From assembly GCF_022601975.1 (NCBI RefSeq), contig NZ_JAKVIR010000027.1, forward strand, positions 1-64,000: DNA of 64,000 bases, in the 5' to 3' direction. Under the pieces are notes generated by a model. That model made no database searches and was not told the origin of the DNA. It saw only the letters and a program-made list of their open reading frames with translations. Position 1 is the stretch's first letter; each line of letters starts with the position of its first letter. This document shows, in pieces, positions 8,578 through 16,954 of the stretch. The stretch comes from Pontibacter sp. E15-1. GTDB taxonomy: Bacteria; Bacteroidota; Bacteroidia; Cytophagales; Hymenobacteraceae. Both the position numbers and the translations under genes were made by a program.

Positions 8578-8923
8578 GTTAAGGAAAAGGGATATGGTCA
8601 TTCGGGTCAGGTATGGGACAATTCCCTTCCTAGAGTTAGCCATAAATATACGCGCATTTTTGATGGAGCCATATAGTAGCAAGCCGGGTGGCCCGCTGTA
8701 GGCTACGCTAAATCGCCTCACGTGCAGCGAATCGGTGGCTGCGACGGGTATAAAAAGCGATTCGGCCTGTGGGTTGTGTTGGCGCGACATGGGTTTGAAG
8801 ACAGCTAATGCAAATTTGGCAGGCGGGCACAAAAAAGCCAGCCGCTACAAATTGGTCTAAATATAAACAATTTAGCCCGTTTTGTATGCGGCTGGCCTGT
8901 AAATGAGGTATCCGTTCGGGGAA
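8578..8923. other. Intergenic gap of 346 bases
   Basis: An open frame runs through much of this stretch upstream of the lipoprotein, but it gives no plausible protein start. The right part holds a minus-strand terminator (8831-8896). I see no other feature. Confidence 0.5.
8831..8896 (-). terminator. Rho-independent terminator of the small membrane protein gene
   Basis: Read on the minus strand, GCGGCTGGC pairs with GCCAGCCGC, extended inside by TTTGT/ACAAA, and is followed directly by six T residues. It lies about 27 bases after the stop of the 8924-9157 gene. Confidence 0.75.
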
Positions 8924-9157
8924 TTAGCTTCTAACCGGGATAGGCTGCGGCTTCAGGGTAGGTCTGACGGCCAGCCATATGAGCGTACCGAAAACAATTC
9001 CCGTGAAGAAAGCCATGGCAACGATTATCATTCCGTTAAATCCCCGCTGTTCTGCATCATGGTATAGCCAGGTAAGGATAAACACAAGGATCAGTGTGTA
9101 AATGCCTATGATGGCCATGAAAATTATATCCAGTGTATCAAGCTTAGTCCATTCCAT
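8924..9157 (-). CDS. Small two-helix membrane protein (PLDc_N-like)
   Basis: A 77-residue protein with two hydrophobic segments (about residues 11-31 and 44-64) joined by the loop YHDAEQRGFNG. This loop resembles the N-terminal membrane module seen in phospholipase D nuclease-like proteins, but no catalytic domain follows. The C-terminus is short and basic. It is an inner-membrane protein of unknown function, transcribed alone and followed by a clear terminator. Confidence 0.65.
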   Translation of the reverse strand: MEWTKLDTLDIIFMAIIGIYTLILVFILTWLYHDAEQRGFNGMIIVAMAFFTGIVFGTLIWLAVRPTLKPQPIPVRS

Positions 9158-9393
9158 ACAATATTGTTTTATGTAACGCAGCAGCGCCTATACGTTGAAG
9201 CGCCCCTCTGTTTAAACTCTGCCTTTGGATGTAGGGTTTAGGACTATTAGAGGAATGATGTGGCGGACTGGAAGAGTTTATACCTCCTCTCAGAAAAACT
9301 AGCGAACCGGTAAAGGGCTGGATGTGTGCTGGAACTGCCTTACCCTCAACTGGCAAGTGTATGAAGAAGGATATTGTATGTTAACAGTGCCGC

Positions 9394-10770
9394 TTAGTGG
9401 CGTGGCATAGTGCCGTCTGCAGGAGTTGCGTGTTGCCGCATGAGCCTTAGCAGCATGTCGGTCAGGTATGAACCGCTGTAGGGGCCAAAAAAGCTCATGC
9501 TGCGCGTTTCATATTCATCCAGATTGTAGTGCCTGTCTGGGGTTACGTAGCCGATGTAGCCGCCGTTAAAGCTGGTGACGATCGCGTCCAGGCCCTGTCG
9601 CCGGGCAGCGCGCTGCAGTTCTTCCACAAACTCACCCGAATAGTCGGCGGGGGCACCCAGCAGCACGATGTTGCCCAATTGCAGGCTCGTAACATAGGCC
9701 GGCTGCCTGCCAAACACCCAGCGAAACAAGGCGGGGGCCAGGCGGAGATTCTCAGAAATGCGCCATTGCGGCTCCGGCAACTGCAGGGAGGCCCGGTTGT
9801 AGCCCAGCACTGTCATATAGGCCGTCTCTACCTGATACAGTTCCCGGCGCAGGATCGTGGAAAGCCGTTCGCCCACCTCTTCGGTGCTTTCGAAAGAGTC
9901 GTGCTGGAGGTATACGGCACTATGGCTGCCCACCGCCCCCGCCGAGAAGGCGGCAAAGGCTACCCGCTCCTCCAGCGCATCCACAAGCACACCGGGGTAA
10001 TCGCGCGACAGAATGGGCTGCATGGACGGCAGGATGGTGGGGTGTGCCGAGAAGAAGGACAGAATGGCCAGTGTGCCGTCCGGCCGCTCAAATTTCAGGA
10101 AGCGCAGCGCGGTATCCCGGTCCTCCCGCGATTTGGTGAGGCGGTTCTTGACAAGGCTCGCCGCGTTCGCGCTGCCGTAGCCCACGCGCGTCGGTTGCAG
10201 TTCCTGCCGGGCCAGTTGCATGCTCTGGATAATCTGCTGTGTCAGCCGGTGTACTATCGCTGCGTCGTAGGCCCCGGTCATAACCTTCATACCGACCTTA
10301 CGCCCCCAGCCGCCAAAACTGGTATGGCTGTGCGTGGCGGAGAGGTATACCTGCTCAGGTTTCAGGCCAAGCCTGGGGTACTCTTTTTCCAGTTCCTTGA
10401 GCACAAGCATGGGTACGATCAGCATGTCCAGGGAAACAAAGTAAGCCTGTGTCTGGCCGTTGTCGAAGGCGAAGGTGCGCACCCAGGCCGAGTCGTGCAC
10501 CTGCTCGTAGTCCATACCCAGGCGCTTGCCATACCCAGCCAGGGGGGCAGGCGGGGGCGGCGTGATGTTGACCTTTGCCCAGCCCACCTGTAGCGTGTCG
10601 CCGGTCGTGACGGTGGCGGGGTGACTTTGCAGGTTCCGGACGGTTTTCTCGAAATAGGCGGTTTCTGCATACGGCGTGCGGTCGATGCGCTGTAAGACGC
10701 AGGCGGGCAGGAGAAGCAGCAGTAACAGCCAGTACCAGTTCAGGGGGATTTTTCTCAGGGCAACTCTCAA
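9394..10770 (-). CDS. Neutral/alkaline ceramidase N-terminal-domain lipoprotein
   Basis: A 458-residue protein if translation begins at the TTG at 10770, which yields MRVALRKIPLNWYWLL followed by a leucine run and LLPAC, an excellent lipoprotein signal. The only in-frame ATG, at 10890, adds 40 unlikely residues. The body has GWAKVNITPPPP, YFVSLDMLIVP, LSATHSHTSFGG and SAGAVGSHS. These match the neutral ceramidase fold with its metal-binding histidines and nucleophile-region serine. Ceramidases hydrolyse the amide of ceramide; many bacterial members have unknown substrates. It is divergent from tex. Confidence 0.8.
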   Translation of the reverse strand: MRVALRKIPLNWYWLLLLLLLPACVLQRIDRTPYAETAYFEKTVRNLQSHPATVTTGDTLQVGWAKVNITPPPPAPLAGYGKRLGMDYEQVHDSAWVRTFAFDNGQTQAYFVSLDMLIVPMLVLKELEKEYPRLGLKPEQVYLSATHSHTSFGGWGRKVGMKVMTGAYDAAIVHRLTQQIIQSMQLARQELQPTRVGYGSANAASLVKNRLTKSREDRDTALRFLKFERPDGTLAILSFFSAHPTILPSMQPILSRDYPGVLVDALEERVAFAAFSAGAVGSHSAVYLQHDSFESTEEVGERLSTILRRELYQVETAYMTVLGYNRASLQLPEPQWRISENLRLAPALFRWVFGRQPAYVTSLQLGNIVLLGAPADYSGEFVEELQRAARRQGLDAIVTSFNGGYIGYVTPDRHYNLDEYETRSMSFFGPYSGSYLTDMLLRLMRQHATPADGTMPRH

Positions 10771-11136
10771 TCCTGCGGGTATCAAAATGAGGTGATCGGG
10801 ACGCAACACATAGGCGCAGCCACAAAAGTACGGCTGTTTTGTGGAAATGCCACCAGAAAAGCGCCCGTCTGCCACTTCTATGCCGCGCATGCTTTCTACT
10901 TAGGGCAATATACCTTAAATTTGATGCTCACGGCACTCTAAAAAACAAAAAGCAATAAGGGCAGCGGTTGCGCCGGCACTGCGCAAAGGCGCTATCCGAC
11001 AGATATCCCTCGGTATAACCGGGACTTCAGGCCGTATTTATCGCTTGCCGGAACTTTATCCTTCAACGTGCTCACGTGCAGCCCGATGGGTAAACTTGAA
11101 GCATACGCAACCTTAGATTTCAGCAGTAAAGTATAT
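10771..11136. other. Divergent intergenic region, ceramidase / tex
   Basis: This 366-base region holds the upstream sequences of two divergent genes. Both frames can be extended into it by alternative ATGs (10890 minus, 11068 plus), but neither extension looks like protein. A possible plus-strand promoter lies at 10893-10923. Confidence 0.5.
10893..10923 (+). promoter_or_regulatory. Possible promoter for tex
   Basis: TAAATTTG at 10916-10923 fits TAnnTTTG, and TTTC (one mismatch to TTTG) lies 19 bases upstream. The predicted leader before the 11137 start would be about 200 bases, which is long, so the assignment is weak. Confidence 0.3.
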
Positions 11137-13392
11137 ATGGAACAAAATCTTGATCATCTTTTAAAGATCGCCACAGAGCTTTCGATCACCATCAAGCAGG
11201 TGGAGGCAACGGCCACCCTACTCAACGAGGGTGCGACCGTGCCGTTTATCTCCCGTTACCGAAAAGAGGCCACCGGCTCGCTGGACGAAGTGCAGATTGC
11301 CGCTATCCGCGACCGGATGGAGCAGCTCCGGGAACTGGACAAGCGCCGCGAGAGTATCCTGAAGTCCATCCGCGACCAGGAGAAGCTGACGCCGGAGCTG
11401 GAGGCACAGTTGATGGTTGCCCAAACCCTGGCCGCTCTTGAGGACATCTACCTGCCCTACAAGCCAAAGCGCCGCACCAAAGCCACCATCGCCCGCGAAA
11501 AGGGACTGGAGCCGCTGGCCGAGCGCATCTTCCAGCAGGAGAATTTCGACGTGGAGGCCGAGGCTGCCAACTTTATCTCAGAAGAGAAAGAAGTGAAAGA
11601 CGCCGCGGAAGCCCTTGCCGGTGCCCGCGACATCATGGCCGAATGGATGAACGAGAATGCCGAGGCACGAGCCACCATGCGAAAGCTGTTTGAGAAGAAC
11701 GGTGTGTTCAAGAGCCGCGTGATGCTGGGCAAGGAGGAAGAGGGCCAGAAATTCAAGGATTACTTTGAGTGGGAAGAGCCGATCGAGAAAGCGCCCTCGC
11801 ACCGTATCCTGGCCATGCGCCGCGGCGAAACCGAGATGGTGCTGATGCTGAGCGCGCAGCCCGAGGACGAGCTTGCCCTGGCGAAGCTGGAGAACATGTT
11901 TGTGCAGGGCAACAACGCCGCTGCGGAGCAGGTGCGCCTGGCAGCCAAAGACTGCTACAAGCGCATGCTCAAGCTGAGTATGGAAACGGAGGTGCGCCTG
12001 AGCTCGAAGAAGCGCGCCGACGAAGAGGCCATCCGGGTGTTTGCCGACAACCTGCGCCAACTGCTGCTTTCCTCGCCATTAGGCCAGAAAACGGTGCTCG
12101 CCCTGGATCCCGGCTTCCGGACCGGTTGCAAGCTGGTGGTACTCGACAAGCAAGGCAAGCTGCTGCACAACGATACCATATACCCCCACACCGGCCAGCA
12201 CAAGGCGCAGGAGGCAGGGCAGAATGTGAAATACCTCGTGGACCGCTACGAAGTGGAGGCCCTGGCGATTGGTAACGGCACGGCCAGCCGCGAAACAGAA
12301 TCGTTTGTGAAAGGCCTGAACCTGCCCAAAACAGTGCAGGTGGTGATGGTGAACGAAAGCGGCGCCTCCATTTACTCTGCCTCAAGTGTGGCCCGCGAGG
12401 AGTTCCCGGATCAGGACGTGACGGTGCGCGGCGCCGTATCCATTGGCCGCCGCCTGATGGACCCGCTGGCTGAATTGGTGAAAATCGACCCGAAATCCAT
12501 CGGGGTGGGCCAGTACCAGCATGACGTGGACCAGGCTGCGCTGAAGCACTCGCTGGATGACGTGGTGATGAGTTGCGTGAATGCCGTGGGCGTGGAGGTG
12601 AATACCGCCAGCAAGCAACTCCTGACCTATGTTTCCGGTTTGGGGCCCGCTTTGGCGCAGAACATCGTGGAGTACCGCGACCAGAACGGCCCGTTCAAGA
12701 CCCGGACGGAGCTGAAGAAAGTGACGCGCCTCGGCGACAAGGCCTTTGAGCAGGCGGCAGGCTTCCTGCGCATCCGCGACGCGAAGAACCCGCTCGATGC
12801 CTCTGCCGTGCACCCGGAGAGCTACCCGATCGTGGAGCAAATGGCCAAGGATCTGGGCGTGACGGTGCAGGAACTGACTAAAAGCAGCGAACTGCATAAA
12901 AAGATCGACCTGAAAAAATACGTGACCGCCACTGTCGGGCTGCCTACGCTGCAGGATATCGTGAACGAGCTTGCCAAGCCGGGCCGCGACCCGCGCGAGA
13001 CGTTTGAGGCGTTTAGCTTCACAGAAGGCGTGAACGAGATGAAAGACCTTCGCGCCGGTATGAAACTGCCCGGCATCGTGACCAACATCACGGCCTTCGG
13101 CGCATTCGTGGACATTGGGGTGCATCAGGACGGCCTCGTACACGTGAGCCATTTATCGGACCGCTTTGTGAGCAACCCGCACGAAATAGTGAAGGTGGGC
13201 CAGAAGGTAGAGGTAACCGTGGTGGAAGTGGACGTGAACCGCAAGCGCATCGCGCTGAGTATGAAGGGAGAGCCAAATACTCCGAAGCCAGCTGGAGGCG
13301 GTAACCGCAGCAAAGGAGGCGCTAAAAAGGAGGAGGAGCCGATGGATGATTTCCAGGCAAAGCTTTCCAAGCTGAAAGGTATGTTTAAGTAA
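11137..13392 (+). CDS. tex: Tex family RNA-binding transcriptional accessory protein
   Basis: A 751-residue protein starting MEQNLDHLLKIA; an ATG 69 bases upstream is in frame but adds unconserved residues. The order is the usual Tex one: N-terminal helical region, central YqgF-like RNase H-fold domain (VLALDPGFRTGCKL), helix-hairpin-helix segment (LTYVSGLGPALAQNIVEYR), and C-terminal S1 domain (about residues 650-720, GIVTNITAFGAFVDIGVHQDGLVHVS). A basic, flexible tail follows. Tex proteins bind nucleic acid and modulate transcription and stress or toxin expression. It is transcribed alone and ends at a clear terminator. Confidence 0.95.
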   Translation: MEQNLDHLLKIATELSITIKQVEATATLLNEGATVPFISRYRKEATGSLDEVQIAAIRDRMEQLRELDKRRESILKSIRDQEKLTPELEAQLMVAQTLAALEDIYLPYKPKRRTKATIAREKGLEPLAERIFQQENFDVEAEAANFISEEKEVKDAAEALAGARDIMAEWMNENAEARATMRKLFEKNGVFKSRVMLGKEEEGQKFKDYFEWEEPIEKAPSHRILAMRRGETEMVLMLSAQPEDELALAKLENMFVQGNNAAAEQVRLAAKDCYKRMLKLSMETEVRLSSKKRADEEAIRVFADNLRQLLLSSPLGQKTVLALDPGFRTGCKLVVLDKQGKLLHNDTIYPHTGQHKAQEAGQNVKYLVDRYEVEALAIGNGTASRETESFVKGLNLPKTVQVVMVNESGASIYSASSVAREEFPDQDVTVRGAVSIGRRLMDPLAELVKIDPKSIGVGQYQHDVDQAALKHSLDDVVMSCVNAVGVEVNTASKQLLTYVSGLGPALAQNIVEYRDQNGPFKTRTELKKVTRLGDKAFEQAAGFLRIRDAKNPLDASAVHPESYPIVEQMAKDLGVTVQELTKSSELHKKIDLKKYVTATVGLPTLQDIVNELAKPGRDPRETFEAFSFTEGVNEMKDLRAGMKLPGIVTNITAFGAFVDIGVHQDGLVHVSHLSDRFVSNPHEIVKVGQKVEVTVVEVDVNRKRIALSMKGEPNTPKPAGGGNRSKGGAKKEEEPMDDFQAKLSKLKGMFK

Positions 13393-13411
13393 CAACCTCC
13401 CGCTCCTATAT

Positions 13412-13454
13412 AAAAGAGGCCCTGTACAACAGACGTGCAGGGCCTCTTTATTTT
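13412..13454 (+). terminator. Terminator after tex
   Basis: AAAGAGGCCCTG pairs with CAGGGCCTCTTT around an 11-13 base loop and is followed by ATTTT. It starts 20 bases past the tex stop codon. Confidence 0.85.
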
Positions 13455-13566
13455 GGTTCGACATCATCCATCTGAGTACAAGAACTGTTGTTTTAACACA
13501 GCCATTCTGGCCCCTGCGCCGTAAGCGTAACTTGTACTTCCATCTGAAAATGAAACCATTACGAAA

Positions 13567-14733
13567 ATGCGATTAAACTTTCTGAATTATATACTGGCGA
13601 TGGTGCTCCTGATGGTAGGCTGCGCCGAAAAAGCCGATGCACAGTATGAAGTGAAGCAGGCATACCCCTCCGTAACGTTCGACAGTCCGGTTGAGGCCGT
13701 TTGGGTAAACGACGGGCAAGGCCGTCTGTATGTGGTCGACCAGCAGGGCAAGATTTTCTGGCTGCCGGGCAACGAGGCATCCTCCGCAAAACCGAAGCTA
13801 TACCTCGACATCTCCGACAGGGTGGAGGACGGCGGCGAGATGGGCTTGCTCGGCCTGACTTTTCACCCGGACTTCCAGAAAAACGGGTATTTCTACGTCA
13901 ACTATACCACCGGAAACCCACTCCAGACCAAAATATCCCGGTTTAAGGCAAACCCAAGCAGCACTGGCCCCGTGGACCCCAATTCAGAAACCATCCTGCT
14001 GACGTATGAGCAACCCTACCGCAACCATAACGGCGGCAAAGTGACGTTTGGCCCTGACGGCTATTTATACATAGCGGTAGGCGACGGTGGCAGTGGCGGT
14101 GATCCGCAGAACAACGCCCAGGACCGGTCCAAACTGCTTGGCAAGATCCTGCGCATCGACGTGAACAATACCTCGGGCAACCGCAACTACGGCATCCCGG
14201 CAGACAACCCCTTTGCAGGCAACGCGCAGGGCTACCGTGACGAGATTTACGCCTACGGCCTCCGCAACCCCTGGAAGATATCCTTTGACGACCAAACCGG
14301 GCGTTTGTGGGCAGCGGACGTGGGGCAGAACAAAATCGAGGAAATCGACATCATCGCGAAAGGCGGCAACTATGGCTGGCGCGTGATGGAAGGCTCCGAC
14401 TGCTTTAAGCCAAACAGCGGTTGCGACGAATCCGACCTGATCAGGCCAGTACACGAATACACGCACGCCGATGGCGTCTCGATTACTGGCGGGTTTGTAT
14501 ACCGGGGCAAATCCATGCCCGAACTGCAGGGCAAGTATATCTACGCCGATTATGTGAGCGGCAAGGTATGGGCGCTCACGGTGAATGAGCAGGGCACCAA
14601 AACAGAAAACAAACTGCTGCTCACCACGGGCTTCCCGGTTTCTTCTTTCGGCCAGGACAAAGACAACGAGCTGCTGCTGCTGAGCTATGGCGGCGAGGGG
14701 AAGCTGTACCGGCTACACCGCCATGTAAATTAA
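13567..14733 (+). CDS. PQQ-dependent sugar dehydrogenase (glucose/sorbosone dehydrogenase family)
   Basis: A 388-residue secreted beta-propeller protein. The N-terminus is a signal peptide with MLLMVGCAEK, so it may be a lipoprotein. Family segments include MGLLGLTFHPDF, RNHNGGKVTFGPDGYLYIAVGDGG, AYGLRNPWKISFD and GNYGWRVMEGSDCF, all typical of soluble aldose sugar dehydrogenases that use PQQ and calcium in the periplasm. No PQQ synthesis genes are in the window. It appears to be transcribed alone. Confidence 0.88.
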   Translation: MRLNFLNYILAMVLLMVGCAEKADAQYEVKQAYPSVTFDSPVEAVWVNDGQGRLYVVDQQGKIFWLPGNEASSAKPKLYLDISDRVEDGGEMGLLGLTFHPDFQKNGYFYVNYTTGNPLQTKISRFKANPSSTGPVDPNSETILLTYEQPYRNHNGGKVTFGPDGYLYIAVGDGGSGGDPQNNAQDRSKLLGKILRIDVNNTSGNRNYGIPADNPFAGNAQGYRDEIYAYGLRNPWKISFDDQTGRLWAADVGQNKIEEIDIIAKGGNYGWRVMEGSDCFKPNSGCDESDLIRPVHEYTHADGVSITGGFVYRGKSMPELQGKYIYADYVSGKVWALTVNEQGTKTENKLLLTTGFPVSSFGQDKDNELLLLSYGGEGKLYRLHRHVN

Positions 14734-14906
14734 CAACCAAATCAGGCTGCCTCTTTTAAAAAGCAAATCCAGGAGGTTTCTAGCCAATGGGGATGCAGGC
14801 TTACCTGTAAGTTGCACTAAAAATCAAGCGAATAGCAGTTAATGCGTGGGCACAGCGGAAACATGTTTTGCACGTGTACTCGTATGCTGTAAGAAACTAT
14901 TTCAAG

Positions 14907-15647
14907 ATGGAAACATTCAACACGACTTCTTCATATGGGCAGCCGAAACAGCCCATCATACCCCCTACCACTGGCACCAGCCACTTGAACGTTGGGGGCA
15001 CCGAACGGGTGGCCTCGCTGCTCGGTGGTGTGCTCCTGACGTATTTTGGACTTCGCAAGCCAAATGCAGGCGGATTGATGATGGCTGCTGCCGGTGGCGC
15101 GATGCTCTTCCGGGGCGCTACCGGGTATTGCCCCCTCAACAGTGCCCTGGGCCGCGACTCATCCACCGGCACAGGCGCGGCGTTGGAGATTACCCGCAGC
15201 CTCACCATACATAAGCCGCGCCACGAGGTATACCAGTTCTGGCGACAGCTAGAGAACCTGCCCAAGTTTATGCACCACCTGCAGGAGGTGCGTCAGTTTG
15301 GCCCGAAGCGCTCACACTGGGTAGCCACGGTGCCCAAAGGCCTGGGCACGGTAGCTTGGGACGCCGATATTGTGGAGGAAGAGGAAAACACGCGCCTCGT
15401 CTGGCGCTCGCTGCCTGACTCAGATATCGACAACGCCGGAGAAGTCCGTTTTTCTGACGCGCCCGACGGCGGCACCATCGTGCAGGCCACCATCTCCTAC
15501 AGGCCACCAGTGGGGCAGTTAGGCGGCAGTGTCGCAAAGCTGCTGAACCCGAAGCTGGAGCAAATGGTAGCCGAAGACCTGCACCGCTTTAAAGCCTTAA
15601 TGGAAACCGGGGAAGCTATCCGTGAAGAAAGCCAGCCACTTGGCTAA
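14907..15647 (+). CDS. DUF2892 plus SRPBCC (START-like) fusion protein
   Basis: A 246-residue protein with two domains. Residues about 25-75 are a DUF2892 (YgaP-type) two-helix membrane module: NVGGTERVASLLGG, then FRGATGYCPLNSALG. Residues about 95-235 form an SRPBCC/polyketide-cyclase-like lipid-binding fold, beginning LTIHKPRHEVYQFWRQLENLPKFM. The combination is common in Bacteroidota and Proteobacteria but has no established function. The start at 14907 gives the natural N-terminus; an in-frame ATG at 14868 is less likely. A strong terminator follows. Confidence 0.85.
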   Translation: METFNTTSSYGQPKQPIIPPTTGTSHLNVGGTERVASLLGGVLLTYFGLRKPNAGGLMMAAAGGAMLFRGATGYCPLNSALGRDSSTGTGAALEITRSLTIHKPRHEVYQFWRQLENLPKFMHHLQEVRQFGPKRSHWVATVPKGLGTVAWDADIVEEEENTRLVWRSLPDSDIDNAGEVRFSDAPDGGTIVQATISYRPPVGQLGGSVAKLLNPKLEQMVAEDLHRFKALMETGEAIREESQPLG

Positions 15648-15669
15648 GATCCAGTAGCTTTTTCTTAGA

Positions 15670-15732
15670 AAAAGAGCAGCCAGCGTGCCCTTGTAGCGTG
15701 TAAACGATTCGGGACACGCTGGCTGCTCTTTT
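15670..15732 (+). terminator. Terminator after the SRPBCC gene
   Basis: Eighteen-base complementary arms (15670-15687 and 15715-15732), with GAGCAGCCAGCGTG at the core of the left arm, end in TTTT. The loop is about 27 bases. Confidence 0.8.
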
Positions 15733-15956
15733 AATATAGGTGAATTATACTGGTATAAGTGGTATATAGAGGCAGAAATTCTCATGGCGAAGCTCCGGCC
15801 TATAAAAAATTGTACAAAAGGGGGTATAAAGTCCGTCAATCGCACAACCCTCCCGACCTTGTCACACGTTTAATTTACCTCACTGCATGTTTAATGCTCA
15901 CTTCTAAAACATGAAACTTATATATGCACTGAGGCTATTTTTTAAAACAAACTTAT

Positions 15957-15965
15957 AAAAGGAGG
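15957..15965 (+). promoter_or_regulatory. Strong Shine-Dalgarno site of the Mn catalase gene
   Basis: AAAAGGAGG sits 4 bases before the ATG at 15970. Bacteroidota genes usually lack recognisable Shine-Dalgarno sequences, so this perfect site stands out and suggests high translation. Confidence 0.7.
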
Positions 15966-15969
15966 ACGA

Positions 15970-16914
15970 ATGTTTTATCACGTAAAGGAGTTGCAATTTA
16001 ATGCACGTGTGTCAAAGCCAGACCCAGGCTTTGCCAGTTTATTGCTTGAGCAGTTTGGGGGTGCCAACGGAGAGTTGGCGGCGGCGATGCAGTATTTTAC
16101 CCAGGCCTTTGGCATGCGGCAGCCACACCCCGACAAATACGACCTGCTGATGGACGTCGCCACAGAGGAGTTCAGCCACCTGGAGATCGTGGGGGCAACC
16201 ATACAGATGCTGCTGGGCCCGATAAACGGGGCGCTGAAAGACGCAGCTGACCAGTCGGAGATCATGCAGCTGCTGGATGGCAAAGCCAAGAAAGAAGACT
16301 TCATCCACCAGGCCATGGTAAACCCCCAGTTTCTGGTCCTGAGCGGGGGCGGGCCAACAGTGACCAACAGCCAGGGCGTGCCGTGGTCCGGTGCCTATGT
16401 AAACTCGAACGGGGATCCTACGGTGGATATGCGCTCGAACATGGCTGGCGAGTCCAGGGCGAAAATTGTGTATGAGTACCTGATGCAGTTTACCACCGAC
16501 CCTTACGTGAAGGACACGCTTAACTTCCTGATGACGCGCGAGGTGGCCCATTACCAGATGTTTGAGGCGGCCCTGGAGACAATCCAGCCGAACTTCCCGC
16601 CGGGAGTATTACAGACTGACCCGCGTTACAGCAACAACTATTTCAACATGTCGAACGGTGCGGATGCCAAAGGGCCCTGGAATGAGGGCAAGAGCTCCGG
16701 GCTGGGCGAAACATGGCAGTACGTGGACGACCCGATCAAGCACGTGGTGGAGAGCAACGGCATGCTCGATCATACTCCTCAGGGCACAGACCGCACGCTG
16801 AAAAGTGTGGAGGAACACGACAAAAAACTAAGCAAGGAGCGTAGCAAGGAAGTTAAAGACGCCGTGCCTAGCGGAGAAAACCAATGGTGTGAGTACCCGC
16901 AGCGTAGCCTCTAA
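15970..16914 (+). CDS. Manganese (non-haem) catalase
   Basis: A 314-residue dimanganese catalase that disproportionates hydrogen peroxide to water and oxygen in the cytoplasm. The ferritin-like core supplies metal ligands in recognisable places: GELAAAMQYFTQAFG, VATEEFSHLEIV (Glu-x-x-His) and MTREVAHYQMFEAAL (second Glu-x-x-His). The hydrophilic C-terminus is rich in Lys and Glu. Translation should be efficient because of the AGGAGG just upstream. A DsbA-like gene follows about 40 bases later with a hairpin between or within it. Confidence 0.93.
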   Translation: MFYHVKELQFNARVSKPDPGFASLLLEQFGGANGELAAAMQYFTQAFGMRQPHPDKYDLLMDVATEEFSHLEIVGATIQMLLGPINGALKDAADQSEIMQLLDGKAKKEDFIHQAMVNPQFLVLSGGGPTVTNSQGVPWSGAYVNSNGDPTVDMRSNMAGESRAKIVYEYLMQFTTDPYVKDTLNFLMTREVAHYQMFEAALETIQPNFPPGVLQTDPRYSNNYFNMSNGADAKGPWNEGKSSGLGETWQYVDDPIKHVVESNGMLDHTPQGTDRTLKSVEEHDKKLSKERSKEVKDAVPSGENQWCEYPQRSL

Positions 16915-16954
16915 CAGGCAGTGTGACATGAGTAACACTTAACGAGCTTACAAA

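Larger units (their letters stand above)
15648..15969. other. Intergenic gap of 322 bases before the Mn catalase
   Basis: The left part is a terminator (15670-15732). The right part is AT-rich and ends in a strong Shine-Dalgarno sequence. No TAnnTTTG box is evident, which is notable for a stress gene and could mean use of an alternative sigma factor. Confidence 0.45.

Noticed and set aside
9529-10593. A 354-codon plus-strand frame opposite the ceramidase gene
   Set aside because: It is a long antisense shadow of a GC-rich gene; the minus-strand product has clear ceramidase motifs and a signal peptide.
11769-12275. Alternative frame within tex
   Set aside because: Overlaps the conserved Tex sequence in another frame and has an Arg/Gly/Ala-rich, meaningless composition.
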